This document shows, piece by piece, positions 1-12,368 of a stretch of DNA of 64,000 nt. Origin of the DNA: Anadara kagoshimensis (lineage: Eukaryota > Mollusca > Bivalvia > Arcoida > Arcidae); the NCBI GenBank assembly GCA_021292105.1, contig CM037874.1:59932539-59996538 (forward strand), read 5' to 3'. The position numbers and the translations under genes were made by a program. Below the pieces are notes generated by a model. The model searched no databases and had not been told where the DNA came from. It worked only from the letters and a program-made list of their open reading frames with translations. How positions within the stretch are numbered: position 1 is the stretch's first letter; the number at the start of each line of letters is the position of its first letter.

Positions 1-720
1 CTATAACCGTTTTATCTCGATAAGATTCCAATCAATGCGATAACAAAGGGAATGTATAAAACCATGTCTTTATGTCTTCCTGTTAATTCAAGGCCGTTTT
101 TGTCTATTTATAGCATATTTACTTTTAAGTTGCTGTTATTAACGATATTACAACATTTATTTTTGAAAGCAATAATGAATTTATTTCTTCTAAAAAGAAC
201 AAAGTTTAGCTGTCTATGCAAAGTTTATGCAAGAAATGAAAGTGATTGGGAATTTCCGTTCAACTTCATACCATGGGCATAAGGGTCGACACTGTATAAA
301 CAATTTCACATGTAACAGCAATTGGTGACTATACAATACTGAAAATTGTTTGCATGCCACTTACGTCAAACTATTTTGAATGTTTATATTTTATTCCGAA
401 AAGACCGTCTGTTGCCGAAAAGTAAAACAGGTTTAGTACTAATTACAACCACTGGGCATGTATCTCACAGTGGCGAAGCAAACGAAAAATCAATGTGTTG
501 TGTTTTTTCCCAAATATGATGGGAAGAAATCTCCGAATCACTAGGAGATCCGGGGGGGGGGCATGCTCTTATACATTTTTATGTCGGATCTTTCATCTCA
601 AAAACTGATACTATTTAATGGGAATGGGACCAGAGAAATCACTACAAACCACTATATCGATTCTGGTATATGAAGTATTTAAACTTTAGAATTTACTCTA
701 GATTATACGCTTTGTTTTTC
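1..720. other. Non-coding stretch, nothing clear
   Basis: No convincing exon. A run of nine G lies at 553-561. At about 388-440 there is weak similarity (ATTCCGAAAAGACCGTCTG) to the dispersed repeat at 35310-35400 and 50215-50310. Confidence 0.4.
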
Positions 721-723
721 ATG

Positions 724-1099
724 ATAAAAACAAACATACTAATCCATGTCCGAATCACAATCCAGAAGCAAAGTTAAAACTTTAGAACTGACAAGTTAGG
801 TTAGACACATGAACTTCCACCATGGAAGTGAGGTCGAGTGCTCCGGAAGGGTAAACACCTCCTATTTAGCTAGCTACACTCGCAACGTGTGTAATCAACG
901 TTGAGCGAAAGAACATGGAACTATGGGACGTCAAATATATCCAGGATAACCCTGAACACAGAGACATAAAACTTATCAACAATACTGTGATGACGGCCAT
1001 GAAACTTTTTGAGGGTCTTGATAAGCCTAGGCAGGCAATGTTCCTCAGTCAACAATTTATTTGCAAGCAGCCTGCTTCGTTGTACAAAGTCCCTGTAGT
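724..1099 (-). pseudogene. 3' fragment of reverse transcriptase retroelement
   Basis: Read on the minus strand, this matches the last part of the RT ORF at 10898-12019 and its 3' tail. It encodes the C-terminal motifs (FVQRSRLLANKLL, FHGRHHSIVDKF, ILDIFDV) and ends in the shared terminus reading toward AAACATACTAATCC. It is 5'-truncated relative to the element. Confidence 0.75.
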
Positions 1100-1138
1100 A
1101 ATTACTAGTATATAGCATATGTGAATAAAAACTAACAA

Positions 1139-4100
1139 CCCTGCTCAAACGCAATGTCTAATAGAACCAAACCTGTCCATACTGAACTACAAATGACAAT
1201 ATAACCAAACCTGTCCATACTGAACTACAATGACAATAGAACTAAACCTGTCTATACTGAACTACAATGACAATACAACCAAACCTGTCTATACTGAACT
1301 ACAATGACAATAGAACCAAACCTGTCTATACTGAACTACAATGACAATAGAACCAAACCTGTCTATACTGAACTACAATGACAATACAACCAAACCTGTC
1401 TATACTGAACTACAATGACAATACAACCAAACCTGTCCATACTGAACTACAATGACAATACAACCAAACCTGTCCATACTGAACTACAATGACAATAGAA
1501 CTAAACCTGTCTATACTGAACTACAATGACAATAGAACCAAACCTGTCCATACTGAACTACAATGACAACAGAACCAAACCTGTCTATACTGAACAACAA
1601 TGACAATAGAACTAAACCTGTCTATACTGAACTACAATGACAATACAACCAAACCTGTCCATACTGAACTACAATGACAATGACAATATAACCAAACCTG
1701 TCCATACTGAACTACAATGACAATAGAACTAAACCTGTCTATACTGAACTAAAATGACTATAGAACCAAACCTGTCCATACTGAACTACAATGACAATAC
1801 AACCAAACCTGTCCATACTGAACTACAATGACAATGACAATATAACCAAACCTGTCCATACTGAACTACAATGACAATAGAACTAAACCTGTCTATACTG
1901 AACTAAAATGACTATAGAACCAAACCTGTCCATACTGAACTACAGTGACAATAGAACCAAACCTGTCTATACTGAACTACAATGACAATACAACCAAACC
2001 TGTCCATACTGAACTACAATGACAATAGAACTAAACCTGTCTATACTGAACTAAAATAACTATAGAACCAAACCTGTCCATACTGAACTATAATGACAAT
2101 AGAACCAAACCTGTCTATACTGAACTACAATGACAATACAACCAAACCTGTCCATACTGAACTACAATGACAATGACAATATAACCAAACCTGTCCAGAC
2201 TGAACTACAATGACAATAGAACTAAACCCGTCTATACTGAACTACAATGACAATAGAACCAAACCTGTCTATACTGAACTACAATGACAATACAACCAAA
2301 CCTGTCCATACTGAACTACAATGACAATGACAATACAACCAAACCTGTCCATACTGAACTACAATGACAATGACAATATAACCAAACCTGTCCATACTGA
2401 ACTACAATGACAATAAAACTAAACCCGTCTATACTGAACTACAATGACAATAGAACCAAACCTGTCCATACTGAACTACAATGACAATAGAACTAAACCT
2501 GTCTATACTGAACTACAATGACAATAGAACCAAACCTGTCTATACTGAACTACAATGACAATAGAACTAAACCTGTCTATACTGAAATACAATGACAATA
2601 GAACTAAACCTGTCTATACTGAACTACAATGACAATACAACCAAACCTGTCCATACTGACCTACAATGACAATGACAATAGAACCAAACCTGTTCATACT
2701 GAACTACAATGACAATAGAACTAAACCTGTCTATACTGAACTACAATGCCAATACAACCAAACCTGTCCATACTGAACTACAATGACAATGACAATATAA
2801 CCAAACCTGTCCATACTGAACTACAATGACAATAGAACCAAACCTATCCATACTGAACTACAATGACAATAGAACCAAACCTGTCTATACTGAACTACAA
2901 TGACAATAGAACTAAACCTGTCTATACTGAACTACAATGACAATAGAACTAAACCTGTCCATACTGAACTACAATGACAATAGAACCAAACCTGTCTATA
3001 CTGAACTACAATGACAATAGAACTAAACCTGTCTATACTGAACTACAATGACAATAGAACTAAACCTGTCCTTACGGAACTACAATGACAATAGCACTAA
3101 ACCTGTCCATACTGAACTACAATGACAATAGAACCAAACCTGTCTATACTGAACTACAATGTCAATAGAACCAAACCTGTCCATACTGAACTAAAATGAC
3201 AATAGAACTAAACCTGTCCATACTGAACTACAATGACAATGACAATAGAACCAAACCTGTCTATACTAAACTACAATGACAATAGAACCAAACCTGTCCA
3301 TAATGAACTACAATGACAATAGAACCAAACCTGTCCATACTGAACTACAATGACAATAGAACCAAACCTGTCCATACCGAAATACAATGACAATGGAAAC
3401 AAACATGTCCGTACTGAACTACAATGACAATGGAACTAAACATGTCTATACTGAACTACAATGACAATAGAACTAAACCTGTCCATACTGAACTACAATG
3501 ACAATAGAACCAAACCTGTCCATACTGAACTACAATGACAATATAACCAAACCTGTCCATACTGAACTACAATGACAATAGAACTCAACCTGTCCATACT
3601 GAACTACAATGACAATACAACCAATCCTGTCCATACTGAACTACAATGACAATAGAACCAAACCTGTCCATACTAAACTACAATGATAATAGAACTAAAC
3701 CTGTCCATACTAAAGTACAATGACAATACAACCAAACCTGTCCAGACTGAACTACAATGACAATACAACCAAACCTGTCCAGACTGAACTACAATGACAA
3801 TAGAACCAAACCTGTCCATACCGAACTACAATGACAATAGAACCAAACTTGTCCATATTGAAATACAATTACAATAGAACTAAACCTGTCCATACTAAAC
3901 TACAATAAGACAGAACTAAACCTGTCCATACTGAACTACAATGACAATAGAACCAAACCTGTCCATACTGAACTACAATGACAATAGAACCAAACCTGTC
4001 TATACTGAACTACAATGACAATACAACCAAACCTGTTCATACTGAACTACAATGGCAATAGAACCAAACCTGACCATACTGAACTAAAATGACAATAGAA

Positions 4101-4772
4101 CCAAACCTGTCCATACTGAACTACAATGACAATACAACCAAACCTGTCCATACTGAAATAGAATGACAATAGAACCAAACCTGACCATACTAAACTACAA
4201 TGACAATAGAACTAAACCTGTCTATACTGAAATACAATGACAATAGAACCAAACCTGTCTATACTGAAATACAATGACAATAGAACTAAACCTGTCTATA
4301 CTGAAATACAATGCCAATAGAACCAAACCTGTCCATACTGAACTACAATGACAATAGAACCAAACCTGTCCATACTGAAATACAATTACAATAGAACCAA
4401 ACCTGTCCATACTAAACTACAATGACAATGTAAAGAAACATGTCCGTTCTGAACTACAATGACAATAGAACCAAACCTGTCCATACTGAACTACAATGAC
4501 AATAGAACCAAACCTGTCCATACTGAACTACAATGACAATAGAACCAAACCTGTCCATACTGAACTACAATGACAATAGAACCAAACCTGTCTATACTGA
4601 ACTACAATGACAATAGAACCAAACCTGTCCATACTGAACTACAATGCCAATAGAACCAAACCTGTCCATACTGAACTACAATGACAATAGAACCAAACCT
4701 GTCCATACTAACCAAACCTGTCCATACTAAACTACAATGACAATATAACCAAACCTGTCCATACTGAAATAT
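1139..4772. repeat. 37-bp minisatellite, block 1 (about 98 copies)
   Basis: This is a tandem array whose unit contains AACCTGTCCATACTGAAC followed by TACAATGACAATAGAAC. Units alternate CCATACTG/CTATACTG and AGAACC/ACAACC/AGAACT. Some are lengthened to 43 bp by an extra ACAATG. The unit is not a multiple of 3, so no long frame survives on either strand. Copies are more diverged toward the right end. Confidence 0.95.
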
Positions 4773-5430
4773 TTACAATCGCAATACTTTTCCTTATATG
4801 AAACAGGTCTTCCTGATTATCTCCATGGAGAGAGTCGCGCACGCTACCGAATTCTAACTGGCGTATGAGTACATAACTCCCAATTCACATTACAATACAC
4901 ATAGCTCACAAATTATAAATCCGCAGTTGGGTTTTTCGTTGTCTTCCATTCAGCCACCAATGCTTACAAATTCAACATTTAATAGTTGTTCGTTTAATTT
5001 TAATATGAAAACGTGACTCTTACCATTGATTATCTTTTAAGTGAAATAAAACATTTACGATAAGCTGAGGGATTATGTTAACTTTATTTTTCCGTCACCT
5101 GGAGACGGGTACGGGCGGAGCTTCACGTCAATCACGTCAAGTTACGTCAGAGTGGGCGGAGTTACGGTTCTGTCAGATCCAATTGCTGTTCTATCAAATG
5201 ATGTGCATCCAGCCACGGAGAGTTGGTAAACAAGTAAATTTAAGTGCCATCCAGAACAACACTCGTGTTTTTTGTATATTTTTGAAAGATTGTAAATATA
5301 AGAAATGTAAATTTACTTTTTTCTACCATGAGGTCATGGAGAGAACGAGAATGACGCAAAATTAACATGGTATAAATTTAACATTAACATGACCTCATGG
5401 TAGAAAAAAAAGTAAAATTCCATTTCTTAA
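4773..5430. other. Unique spacer splitting the 37-bp minisatellite
   Basis: This is about 650 bp of non-repeat DNA, locally richer in GC around 5095-5215 (CACCTGGAGACGGGTACGGG). It ends in the hairpin at 5300-5428. A 96-codon frame covers part of it but looks like chance. Confidence 0.5.
5300..5428. repeat. Inverted repeat, arms about 40 bp, loop about 49 bp
   Basis: The left arm is 5300-5338 (ends CTACCATGAGGTCATG). The right arm is 5388-5428 (starts CATGACCTCATGGTAG). The arms are nearly perfect, with small differences in the A/T runs. It sits directly beside the restart of the minisatellite. Confidence 0.85.
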
Positions 5431-6072
5431 ATACAATGACAATAGAACGAAACCTGTCCATACTAAAATACAATGACAATAGAACGAAACCTGTCCATAC
5501 TAAACTACAATGACAATAGAACGAAACCTGTCTATACTGAACTACAATGACAATAGAACGAAACCTGTCTATACTGAACTACAATGACAATAGAACTAAA
5601 CATGTCCATACTAAACTACAATGACAATAGAACGAAACCTGTCTATACTGAACTACAATGACAATAGAACTAAACATGTCCATACTAAACTACAATGACA
5701 ATAGAACTAAACCTGTCCATACTGAGCTACAATGCCAATAGAACCAAACCTGTCTATACTGAAATACAATGACAATAGAACTAAACCTGTCTATACTGAA
5801 ATACAATGACAATAGAACCAAACCTGTCTATACTGAAATACAATGACAATAGAACTAAACCTGTCTATACTGAAATACAATGCCAATAGAACCAAACCTG
5901 TCCATACTGAACTACAATGACAATAGAACTAAACCTGTCCATACTGAGCTACAATGCCAATAGAACCAAACCTGTCCATACTGAACTACAATGACAATAG
6001 AACTAAACCTGTCCATACTGAACTACAATGACAATAGAATCCCGAGTGAACTGACAATCTGTCCATACTGAA
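5431..6072. repeat. 37-bp minisatellite, block 2 (about 17 copies)
   Basis: Same unit as 1139-4772. The first copies carry the variants AGAACGAAACC and ACTAAA, which are rarer in block 1. The last units decay after 6035. Confidence 0.9.
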
Positions 6073-6117
6073 CAACAATCAAAATGCAATCTTAAGTAAA
6101 TTGAAAGTATCATTTAT

Positions 6118-6237
6118 TCAAATTTGACCTAAATTCATTTTCGGAAAATAAATTTGATTCGTGGAATTTATATCAGTTTAAAGTCCACAATACCTATTCA
6201 ATTTATATTTATCTCAAGGTTAAAATATGACTCATGT
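6118..6237 (+). repeat. Isolated copy of the empty-site segment
   Basis: It is similar to 10801-10897 joined to 12020-12040, and to 13870-13980 and 15290-15390 (CTCAAGGTTAAAATATGACT). It lacks the reverse transcriptase insertion. Confidence 0.7.
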
Positions 6238-6529
6238 TTTTGTGTTGCATAATTTTTCTAACTTAAATGTTATTGAATTATTTGCTGACTCAGAACAAAT
6301 GTTAATCGGATTGCTTAATTTCAACTATCTATCTACCTTAACTTTGGGGTAAATTCAACATTTTCAAAAAATAAGTATAGTTCGAGGAACTCATATTATA
6401 TCAGACCAAAGTATAGAATAACAACTATGACGAGGTGAATCGTGACTGAATTATCTTTTGTTGTCGACACAAAACAAGCCAATACAAACGCAGTTTTAAA
6501 TGTGCGGTTTAAAGCCTTAAGTCTGGCAT

Positions 6530-7625
6530 CATAGAGAGATCATAACGTAGAAGTTTGATAAATTAACATTCCAAAAGTCGTGTCTTTATTTTCATTTCAT
6601 ACATTATCCCAGTATCTCGTCTTTTTAAAATGCCGGTTTTGATCCCCTAACTAATATTGCCAGGACCGAATTATAGACACATTATAGAGGAGGGGCCTTA
6701 ACCCTATCTATATGCAAATTTCCTAAGAGATCATTAAGTAGAATTTCGATAAATTCATATTCAAAAAGCCATATCTTTATTTTCATTTTATACTTTTCTA
6801 TTTTGAGTGCCTGGTTCGATTCCCTAACAATTATTGCAAGGACTGGACTACATATACTTTATAGATGGACTTTAACGCTGTATATATGCAAATGCTAAGT
6901 CAAGGTACTGAGATAATGTATGAAATTCAAAATAATGATACGGCTTTATGGATGTGAATTTCTCGAAATTCTATTTTATAATCTCTTATCATACTGTATA
7001 TTTGTGTAGAGAGCGTAAAAGGCTTCTTTATCAGGTGAATATAGTACTTGCAATGATTGTAAGGGAATAAAAATCGGCACTCAAAAGAGGCACGATACTG
7101 TAGGATAATGTAGGAAATGAAAATAAAGATACGGCTTTTTGAAAGTGTAATTTCGTAAAATTCTACTTTATTATTTTAAATAGGGTAAAAGACTCTTTTA
7201 AGATGTACATAGTACGGCCCTGGCAATAATTGTTTGGGGATCAAAACATCATTTCATGTATAATTTCTATTTCTGACAACTAAAAGTGACGGGTTCGATC
7301 TCCGAAACAATTATTGCCAGGATTAAACTATATACACTAGTTCCCTGAACACTGTTTTACGCAGATTTGCTAAAAGATCATAACATTAAAAAACTTTATC
7401 TTTATCTTTATTTCACACATTATCTCAGTACCGTGACTATTTGGAGTGTCTTGTTCGATCCCCAACAATCAATGCCAGGGCCGGAATATATGCATCTTAT
7501 AGAGGACTCGTTGCACTGCCTATACACAATTATGCTAAGAGATCATAACGTAGAATTTCGAGAAATTCACATCAAAAGCAGTACCTTCGTTCTTTATTTC
7601 AAACATTTTCTCAGTACTTTGATTT
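6530..7625. repeat. Degenerate ~185-bp repeats in mixed orientation
   Basis: Related segments share GGTTCGATCCCC-like and ATTGCCAGGAC motifs and an AGAGATCATAACGTAGAA block. Two copies read + (about 6530-6900), two read - (about 6930-7255), and two read + again (about 7270-7620). The GGTTCGAT motif recalls a tRNA-type B box, so a SINE origin is possible, but no intact A box was found. Confidence 0.55.
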
Positions 7626-7775
7626 AGTCAGGCAACTTGCCAAAATATTTAATATGCTATCTATGGATTGTTAATTAAAGTTAGGGTTTTCTTATTAATT
7701 GATTTCGATCTTTCAGTGAAACAAATCAGAGATTACCATATTTGGTAATTTATTTTCAAGGGCACACGTCAAAGA

Positions 7776-7959
7776 TATATAAATAGCATACAGTGTATTT
7801 ATATAGTCTCATATCTTCAGAAAAACATCGCATAGAAAGGCAAGTTGTTTCCAACTCGATTAAAACGTAAGTAATACTGTTTATTTTAAATACTATATAA
7901 ATTGACATTTAAGATTTTTCCATAAACCAGAATTAATATTTTGTGGAATGTATTTTCAG
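7776..7959 (+). promoter_or_regulatory. Candidate TATA box, short exon and 93-bp intron in segment A
   Basis: TATATAAATAG (7776-7786) is followed about 80 bp later by a donor, GTAAGTAATA (7867). An acceptor, TGTATTTTCAG, ends at 7959. The same TATA, donor and acceptor occur in A' (TATA 18777, donor 18856, acceptor 18919). The downstream sequence carries no long ORF. It may be the first exon of a lost or non-coding gene; this is an inference from signals only. Confidence 0.3.
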
Positions 7960-9186
7960 TAACGCAACGTCATCAATCTCGAGTTGATAAGGTTAATTCT
8001 TGTCAACCGCTGTCATTGCAGATTTCTATTTTTTCAATATTTGGAAGGATAACTGATAGATATTTCAGGATTCTTAACACTAGTGTTTAATCATACATGT
8101 GAACATCATATTGGCTAAGGAGCAGACAAGGATGGGGCCAGTCATATTAGAGACATTTGACAATGGACAATAATTTTTTAACAATTTTAAGTGGAACATA
8201 ATTACAAAAAAAGAAAGATATGCAGATTATTTATTCCTTTGAACAACTAACCCTAACCCATTCATTTAACTAATTCATTTTCAGAAGTTTAATTAAACAT
8301 AAACAGAAATATGTTATCCATCCAGGCGTAAAACATAATAAATATCTTGTGCTGTAAAATAAACACAGTATAGTAATCACTAAATACAAATGAATAGAAA
8401 AGACAGATAATGATTCAAATGGTGTAAAATTAAATTAATTATTTATTAGATTTATTTCAAAGAAACAAAAACGTTTATTCTTCTAAATAATTAGAAAGAA
8501 CTTTCATAGAAAGACAAGTATATTTTAACATAAAGAAAAAAAACATATTTTAAAAATCTTTACTAGCAATATTTCACTGTCCATATTAAAGAGGTTAAGT
8601 TAAAGGATCTTGTCCAGCGTCCGACATAGAGAATGTCTTTTTATAGAGTTTCGGTTCAGAAGGAAATACAATAGGAATAATTTGGGCCGAAAAAACTGCC
8701 CAATATAAAGAGGTGTCCGTTTTAGAGATGTTTCACTGTATGTTGTTTAAGAGTGGCACTAAAAATCAAATAAGTAAACGGAATGGTCAGTATTCAAAAC
8801 AAACAGATCTGAACATTCCACACGTCGACACAATACAGTATCGAGTCCGGAAAAACACAATATGACGTCTGAAAACAACCGACTTTACTTCCCTTGTCAA
8901 TCACACAAACATGTTGTTTAATTATATACATGTATATACTTTTAATACATCACATGATAAATAGTAGGAAATTGACTGGATTTGACATGTACTCTATTGT
9001 ATGTTATGAGAATTTTTTTAAACAGCTATCTCGTTCACTGCAAATTTAAAACAGGTTAAGTAATAATTGAGACAATCAGTACCACTTAAAATCTAGCAAT
9101 TTGGCATTAAATTATGGCTGTTGGTTCCAGCAAGCATTCTACTTTTCCGAGGATGATTCTCGTGTTTATCTTAGTTTGATAGTTTT

Positions 9187-9253
9187 CAGTTTTTAATTTG
9201 CTTTGCTATTGTGATTTGGACATGAATTGATATGTTTGTATATTATGGTTAAT
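9187..9253 (+). pseudogene. Terminal remnant of retroelement tail
   Basis: TTTGCTATTGTGATTTGGACATG and the bases after it match the last 65 bp of the RT element. It is shared with A' (20965-21024), so it predates the duplication. Confidence 0.6.
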
Positions 9254-9344
9254 GTTATGAATTATTAACACTAAAGATACCTTTTTATTTTTTAATCACA
9301 TATAATATATTAATAAGTTGTTAAGAATACTAGTATTGCAAGCC

Positions 9345-9668
9345 TAAAAAGCCCCCAAGAAGTTTCATGGCCGCCATTACAGTATGTCGACATGGGTTAG
9401 TATGTTTGTTTTGATTGATTTGATGTCCAGGATTGCCCTGGATATGTTTGACGTCCAATAGTTCCATGTTCCTTTCACATAATTTTAGTTCCACACGTGG
9501 CGGTTGTAGCTAGCTAAACAGGAGGTGCTAACCCTTTCGGTCCACCCGGCCTCACCTCTCTGGTGGAAGCTCACGTATCTAACCGAACTTTTCAGTTCCA
9601 TGTTTTTACTTTGCTTCTTGATTGTGATTCGGACATGGATTAGTATGTTTGCTTTTTATTGTTAACAA
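9345..9668 (+). pseudogene. 3' fragment of the RT retroelement
   Basis: It begins in the KKFYGRHH-encoding part (AAGTTTCATGGCCGCCATTA), continues through the stop region and ends in the shared tail (GATTCGGACATGGATTAGTA). A short piece of the 3' terminus (GGGTTAGTATGTTTGTTTTG) is nested at about 9394-9413. Confidence 0.7.
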
Positions 9669-9782
9669 ACTAGATTGTATAAAATTAACAAATACTCTGA
9701 CGATACCTGGATAATAAACACTTTTCTGCCATGTGGCCCGGTGTTTGAATATTTTGTGATAAAATATATATCCCCTACGAAT

Positions 9783-10615
9783 CAACTGTAAATATTGAAT
9801 GAATCAACTAGACTTTAAGAAAATCTTTTTAGAAAATTCTGACAAGACTTTTTGGGCATTCTTATTCAGTTTCTTGTTATTTGCTCGATTATTAATCGCC
9901 GCAAAATCAACTCGAAAGCAGTGCGAGATTGTTAGATTTATATAATGGCGTAGTGTTATCCATTTAGGTCTGTTTTATGAGCACTTATATAAAGCGAGTA
10001 AGTCTGTATTTGTAATTTCTGGAGAATCATCAGGTAAGGTATGTAGTAAAACCAACCAAGTAACCTAAATGGATGGATCGACTCTCAGTGGTATGAAACA
10101 GAAGAAAGGGTAGATCGCTGATATTCCTTATCTAAAAGATATGAGAAAGCGTCAATATGGATACTATGTCGATAGAACGAGTCGGAATCCAAAAAACGTA
10201 TTGACTATTTAAAAAAATGAAAAGTGGTAAATAGATGAATCTTTTGGTGAGTGGTATGAGCAGAGAATCCTAGGAAAATTTTAGATAACCAAGGAAATTA
10301 TCCAAATGCATCGCTTTATGAAAAATTCAACTGTGAATGATATGATCAAAAAAAAGAAACATGTATATCAGACATTTTTACACAGCGAATTCTATTTCAG
10401 AATTATTCTTATTTAAAACAAGTTCTGTTATGTTTCAAATAATTAAAGAAAAAGGGGTCTCATGAATGCTTTATAAACCGCACTCACATTTAATTATGTT
10501 AACCGCGTAGGTCATCTTTGAATGGATTTTTGTCTATTCGGTAACTATCGGTTACTCAGTGTATTGCATACCAAGCTACGAAACGCTTGGTTATAAATTG
10601 TTAAATTTTTGTATA
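9783..10615 (+). repeat. Paralogous segment B (copy of B' at 17626-18570)
   Basis: It shares a series of blocks with 17626-18570. These include a TATA-like ATATAAAGCGAGT (9990-10002) and, about 30 bp later, GGAGAATCATCAGGTAAGG, which looks like an exon end and donor. In B' these are ATATATAGCGAGT and GAGAATCATCATGTAACG, so the donor is damaged there. The right part (10457-10615) also recurs in the units at 13531 and 14977. Confidence 0.65.
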
Positions 10616-10892
10616 AAAACATTTCGACCCAAGTTCTTCTCTGTGTTTTTCATCTCGCAATTTACGTGTAAAACATTCTCTCAATATGACAATGGTATAA
10701 TTCTTCGTCTGCATTTTCTAGTTATTTATTTAATTATTTTTCGCAGTTGCATGCTTTTTTTTGAAAAAAAAATCATCTATTTAAGCAAACACAAAGTCGT
10801 TTGACCTAAATTTAACATTTTCAGAAAATAAGTTTAATTCGTGGAATTCTATAAGTTTGAAGTAAACTACAACTATCCGATTCAAATCAAGG

Positions 10893-10897
10893 TTAAA
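10893..10897 (+). other. Left target-site duplication TTAAA
   Basis: TTAAA at 10893-10897 recurs at 12020-12024. The empty sites at 13961 and 15369 hold one copy (GGTTAAAATATGACTCATGA). Confidence 0.75.
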
Positions 10898-12019
10898 CTT
10901 GAACATCTTGCTTCTAATACTTTATCTCATGTAAAAAGTATAAAAACATTTGATTTTTCTACACTATACACCACAATCCCTCATTCTAAATTGAAAGAAC
11001 GTCTTAAAGAAATTATTCACTTGTCTTTCTTCTACAAAAACGGTAAGCCAAGATACAAATATCTGGTGCTGAAGAGGGATTCTGGTTATTTTGTCAAGCA
11101 TCATACGGATTCCAAACAAAAATATACTGAAGATACCATCAACAAAATGTTGGAGTTTTTGATAGATAACATATTTGTTGTGTTTGGTAATATAGTATTT
11201 CAGCAAACAATCGGTATACCAATGGGTACAAACTGTGCACCATTGCTTGCTGATTTGTTTCTTTATTCTTACGAAGCAGAATTTATGCAGAACCTTGTTA
11301 AATCTGGAGAGAAAACTGTTGCCAAATCATTCAACTCAACATACAGATACATAGATGACGTTCTGTCTCTTAACAATCCTAAATTTGGGGACTATGTAAA
11401 TGTCATCTATCCTAGTGAGCTTGAAATAAAAGACACGACTGATTCCTCAAGTTCTGCTTCATATTTAGACTTATACCTGAATTATGACGCACAAGAAAGG
11501 CTACATTTGAAACTTTATGACAAACGTGATGACTTCAATTTTTCTATTGTCAATTTTTCTTTTTTATGCAGCAATATGCCTGCTTCTCCTGCTTATGGTG
11601 TATTTGTTTCCCAATTAATACGCTATGGTAGAGCTTGTTCCCACTACGGGGACTTTGTACAACGAAGTAGGCTGCTTGCAAATAAATTGTTGACTCAGGG
11701 ATATTCCAAGCCTAGGCTTATCAAGGCCCTCAAAAAGTTTTATGGCCGTCATCACAGTATTGTTGATAAGTTTGATGTCTCTGTGTCCAGGATTGCCTTG
11801 GATATATTTGACGTCTCATAGTTCCATGTTCCTTTCACACAATTTTGATTACACACGTGACGGGTGTAGCTAGCTAAACAGGAGGTGCTTACCCTTCCGG
11901 AGCACCCGGCCACACTTCCCTGGTGGAAGTTCACGTGTCTAACCTAACTTGTCAGTTCCAAAGTTTTTACTTTGCTTCTGGATTGTGATTCGGAAATGGA
12001 TAAGTATGTTTGTTTTTGA
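10898..12019 (+). pseudogene. 5'-truncated reverse transcriptase retroelement insertion
   Basis: An open frame (326 codons if counted from 10841, stop 11819-11821) carries RT motifs: FDFSTLYTTIPH with the catalytic Asp (motif A), IPMGTNCAPLLADLFLYSYE (motif B region) and YIDD (motif C, both Asp present). The C-terminus ends KKFYGRHHSIVDKF...ALDIFDVS. A ~200-bp tail follows and ends in GGATAAGTATGTTTGTTTTT. Only codons from Leu20 (10898) belong to the element. The first 19 codons are flanking DNA that is also present, uninterrupted, at 13870-13965 and 15290-15373. The N-terminal RT part is missing and no GIY-YIG nuclease was seen. The class resembles Penelope-like elements in its motifs, but I do not assert it. 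Confidence 0.88.
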
Positions 12020-12368
12020 TTAAAATATGACTCATGAATAGAAATAATTCTTTCAGTGACATAAATATGTTTTTAATTTAAATATGTTTTAAGAGGCCAC
12101 TAAAAGGAATGATGAAAAGTTAACGTTTAAGATACGTGGCATTTAAAACAAACAAGGACGCGTTCCAGAATACATATATAAAGAAAATTATTTAGTTGTG
12201 TACATAATTATCAATTTATGTAAAATTACTAATAAATAAGTATGTGGTTGTTTTCTGTTTTTGGATTGTGAAATTGATTACGTTGCTTTGCGATTGTACC
12301 CTCGGTACAATCATATTGAATGTTTTTGTTGTTGTATAACTAAGAAGTTCATTCCACTTCGTTAATAT

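Larger units (their letters stand above)
7627..9255 (+). repeat. Paralogous segment A (copy of A' at 18611-21025)
   Basis: It aligns by eye with 18611-21025 over nearly its whole length, starting at CAGGCAACTTGCCAA and ending at GTTTGTATATTAT. The paralog is longer because it carries two insertions (19049-19539 and about 19774-20085). No open frame is conserved between the copies. Confidence 0.75.

Noticed and set aside
10841-10897. First 19 codons of the 326-codon RT frame
   Set aside because: The same bases continue without RT at 13870-13965 and 15290-15373, so they are flanking DNA, not element coding sequence.
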